Source of the DNA: an uncultured Lachnobacterium sp.
Lineage (GTDB): Bacteria > Bacillota > Clostridia > Lachnospirales > Lachnospiraceae
Direction of reading: 5' to 3'
DNA length: 13,788 nucleotides
Assembly (NCBI GenBank): GCA_900552085.1
Contig: URYB01000038.1
Location: forward strand, 1 to 13,788
The notes under the pieces are model-generated. The model worked only from the letters and a program-made list of their open reading frames with translations. It was not told the DNA's origin and searched no databases. The translations under genes and the position numbers were made by a program. Positions 11,603-13,788 of the stretch are shown one piece after another; position 1 is the first letter of the stretch; every line of letters starts with the position of its first letter.

Positions 11603-13788
11603 CTAATTTGCCAGCAATCGCTCCACAAGCTTCACACACTCCGCCGCATCCTTGGAATATCCGTCGGCACCGATTTCATCCGCAAAACTCTGCGTAATGC
11701 AGGCTCCACCGATAATCACCTTGCTCTTGCAGCCTTTTGCTTTGCAGATTTCCACGACATCCTGCATCCGCATCATTGTGGTTGTCATGAGTGCAGAAAG
11801 CCCGATGATGGCAGCATCTTCACGTATCGCTGTATCAACAATATCTTCACAAGGGACATCCTTACCCATATCGATGACATTGTATCCGTAATTTTTGAGC
11901 ATGAGCACAACAAGATTCTTTCCGATATCATGAATATCGCCTTCTACTGTGGCAATCACAAGTGTCGGCATCTGGCCGGCATCCTCGCGGCGCTCAAGCA
12001 TCGGCTCGAGGTAATCGATTGCTTTCTTCATCGTATTCGCACTGCCAATGAGCTGTGGAAGGAAATACTTTTTCTTATCAAAAAGAATACCTACTTCATT
12101 AATTGCCGCGATCAGATAATCATTGATAATCGCATCCGGCTTCACTCCCGCGTCCAATGCTTTCTTTACTTCATCGAGGATTGTTCCTTTGCTTCCCTTG
12201 AGGACAGCTGTAAAAATCGGATGATCCTTGATTGCATCCGCACCACCGCTCTCTTTTTGCTCGGTACCTTCCGCCGGGGTTTTCTTTACCACAACGGTCT
12301 CATACTCTGCCTTCTGCTCTGCCAGACGATTCATACGCTCAATGTAGCGGATGTCACTGTCCGGTCTGTGAAGAAGCATGTCCGAAGCAAAAGCAGCATT
12401 CATCAGAAGTTCCTGGGATGGATTGGCGATTGCCATGGTCAGGCCTTCACAGATTGCCATCGTAAGGAATGCTGTGTTGACATACATACGCTCCGGCAGT
12501 CCAAACGAAATATTGGACAGACCACAGATTGTCGGAAGCTTGCGCACATCCTTACAGTATGCAATGGTCTCATAGCATTCTTTCGCAGCTTCCGGATTTG
12601 CTCCGATTGTGGCAACAAGACCATCGACAACGATATCCTCATGTGCCATGCCCATCGCCATCGCCCTGTCATACACGGTCTCTATGATGCGCTTTTTGTC
12701 CTCACCATCTTTTGGAAGTCCCTCGTCCGATAGCGGAAGAAGTACAAACATTGCACCATACTTCTTTGCGATTGGAAGCATCTTCTCAATTTTCTCACTC
12801 TCCAAGGAAATTGAGTTGATGAGTGCACGTCCCGGATAAATGCGCAATGCCTCTTCCATAACATCAATATGACTGGTATCAATACACAGCGGGCAGTCCA
12901 CCGTCGAAGACACTTCATAGATGACCTGCTTCATCATTTCCTTCTCATCAATACCATTCATTCCCATATTGATATCGAGAATACGTGCGCCGTTCTCTTC
13001 CTGCGCCATCGCCATCTCACGGACCAGATCCAGCTTGCCCTCGCGAAGCTCTGCCTGCAGCTTTTTCTTTCCCGTCGGGTTGATACGCTCGCCGACAACG
13101 ATAAAACCGCCATCCAATGTAATTTCCACGTTCTGACGTTCCGATGCCAGTATTCTTCTGTGTGTGGCAAGCGGCTGGTGCATCTGCATGCCTCTGACCG
13201 CATCCGCCAGCGCCCGGATATGCGCTTCTGTCGTTCCACAGCATCCGCCAACAATGGATGCGCCTGCTTTTACCAGCGCAGCACCTGCCTCGGCAAATTC
13301 TTCCGGGGTCATGCGATATACCGTCTTCTTGCCTTCAAGTTCCGGCAATCCTGCATTTGGTTTTGCAATCAATGGAACGGTTGAATACTCTGCCATCTTC
13401 TCTACGAGCGGCACCATCTCCATCGGTCCCGTCGAGCAGTTCACACCAATCGCATCCACGCCGAGCGACTGCAATACAACAACCGCTGTCTCCGGAGGGG
13501 TACCAAACAGCGTACGTCCATCCTCGTTATAAGTCAGTGTCACCATCACCGGAAGATCACATACTTCACGGATCGCAAGTACGGCTGCACGACACTCCTG
13601 CAGACTCATCATCGTCTCTACCACAAAGAGATCCGCCCCGGCATCGGCAAGAATACGCGCCTGTTCTTTATACACTTCCACCAGTTCCTCAAACATGAGC
13701 TCGCCCATCGGAAACAGCTGCTGTCCGGTCATTGTCATATCTCCGGCCACAAGTGCTTTGCCATCCACTGCCTGCTTCGACAGTTTCA
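11603..13788 (-). CDS. metH: Cobalamin-dependent methionine synthase, lacking reactivation domain (5' end missing)
   Basis: The frame is open to the right edge, so at least 728 residues are seen and the true start lies outside; a GTG at 13768 is internal. MetH moves a methyl group from methyltetrahydrofolate through cobalamin to homocysteine. Counting from that GTG, the homocysteine domain is about 1-190, with zinc cysteines C111 (GVNCSTGP) and C176/C177 (GGCCGTT). The pterin domain is about 215-480 (VVGERINPTGKKK, ARILDINMG, CIDTSHIDVMEEAL). A short acidic linker precedes the cobalamin cap and B12 domain (about 520-721), with the His ligand in GDIHDIGKN (about 610) and IIGLSALMTTTM. The protein ends after the B12 domain, so the SAM-binding reactivation domain is missing, as in Thermotoga and many Clostridia, where a separate protein supplies it. 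Confidence 0.96.
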   Translation of the reverse strand, partial: KLSKQAVDGKALVAGDMTMTGQQLFPMGELMFEELVEVYKEQARILADAGADLFVVETMMSLQECRAAVLAIREVCDLPVMVTLTYNEDGRTLFGTPPETAVVVLQSLGVDAIGVNCSTGPMEMVPLVEKMAEYSTVPLIAKPNAGLPELEGKKTVYRMTPEEFAEAGAALVKAGASIVGGCCGTTEAHIRALADAVRGMQMHQPLATHRRILASERQNVEITLDGGFIVVGERINPTGKKKLQAELREGKLDLVREMAMAQEENGARILDINMGMNGIDEKEMMKQVIYEVSSTVDCPLCIDTSHIDVMEEALRIYPGRALINSISLESEKIEKMLPIAKKYGAMFVLLPLSDEGLPKDGEDKKRIIETVYDRAMAMGMAHEDIVVDGLVATIGANPEAAKECYETIAYCKDVRKLPTICGLSNISFGLPERMYVNTAFLTMAICEGLTMAIANPSQELLMNAAFASDMLLHRPDSDIRYIERMNRLAEQKAEYETVVVKKTPAEGTEQKESGGADAIKDHPIFTAVLKGSKGTILDEVKKALDAGVKPDAIINDYLIAAINEVGILFDKKKYFLPQLIGSANTMKKAIDYLEPMLERREDAGQMPTLVIATVEGDIHDIGKNLVVLMLKNYGYNVIDMGKDVPCEDIVDTAIREDAAIIGLSALMTTTMMRMQDVVEICKAKGCKSKVIIGGACITQSFADEIGADGYSKDAAECVKLVERLLAN

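Noticed and set aside
11930..12733. Long plus-strand open frame of 267 codons opposite metH
   Set aside because: It lies wholly antisense to the conserved metH coding sequence, and its Cys/His/Arg-rich translation is typical of a shadow frame.

Overview
The window looks like a stretch of chromosome from a low-to-mid-GC, motile, anaerobic Firmicute of the Clostridia, most likely a Lachnospiraceae relative of Roseburia or Agathobacter. This is inferred from gene content: a SigH-type sigma factor, MecA, a mini-RNase III, a FliY-like CheC phosphatase, a cobalamin-dependent MetH without a reactivation domain, and the ParB-like/BMP protein family typical of that group. Strong AGGAGG-type ribosome binding sites and A/T-rich intergenic regions fit. 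The genus call is an inference, not a measurement.

Layout from left to right. (1) 1-693, minus: 5' part of a gene with a ParB/sulfiredoxin-like N-terminal domain, with its own promoter at 740-768. (2) 861-1802, plus: a two-gene chemotaxis unit, a stand-alone FliY/CheC-type CheY-P phosphatase abutting a CheY, ending at a bidirectional terminator (1822-1861). (3) 1879-7206, minus: a seven-gene operon, in transcription order ispF, cysE, cysS, mrnC, rlmB, sigH, mecA. It is read from a promoter at 7271-7299 that lies inside the terminator of the upstream gene pta. (4) 7347-8330 pta and 8454-9761 metY (O-acetylhomoserine sulfhydrylase), both minus and each with its own promoter. (5) 9905-10954, minus: an unusual fusion of a HAD-type 5'-nucleotidase domain with a guanylate-kinase-like domain. 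(6) 11038-11311, minus: a tRNA-Val/tRNA-Met pair with a perfect consensus promoter and a strong terminator. (7) 11312-11602: an A/T-rich non-coding stretch. (8) 11603 to the right edge, minus: most of metH, whose 5' end lies outside the window.

Sulphur amino-acid metabolism and methionine use recur: cysE makes O-acetylserine, cysS charges tRNA-Cys, metY makes homocysteine, metH methylates it, and an elongator tRNA-Met lies between. These genes are in separate transcription units, so co-regulation is not shown. The central operon is the conserved Firmicutes cysE-cysS-mrnC-rlmB-sigH block. It lacks the usual yacP gene before sigH and has mecA, the ClpC adaptor, tightly attached after sigH.

The most unusual signal is in the metH-tRNA intergenic region. 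Three imperfect hairpins, each exactly 37 nt long, sit at an exact 74-nt period (starts 11400, 11474, 11548). Their stem ends are conserved (TAG..CC / GTnCTACTT), one stem pair is compensated, and the loops are unrelated. I do not recognise this as any named element. Other items worth a look are the nucleotidase-kinase fusion, the cysteine-rich tail on IspF, and the catalytically complete FliY core without its FliN domain.
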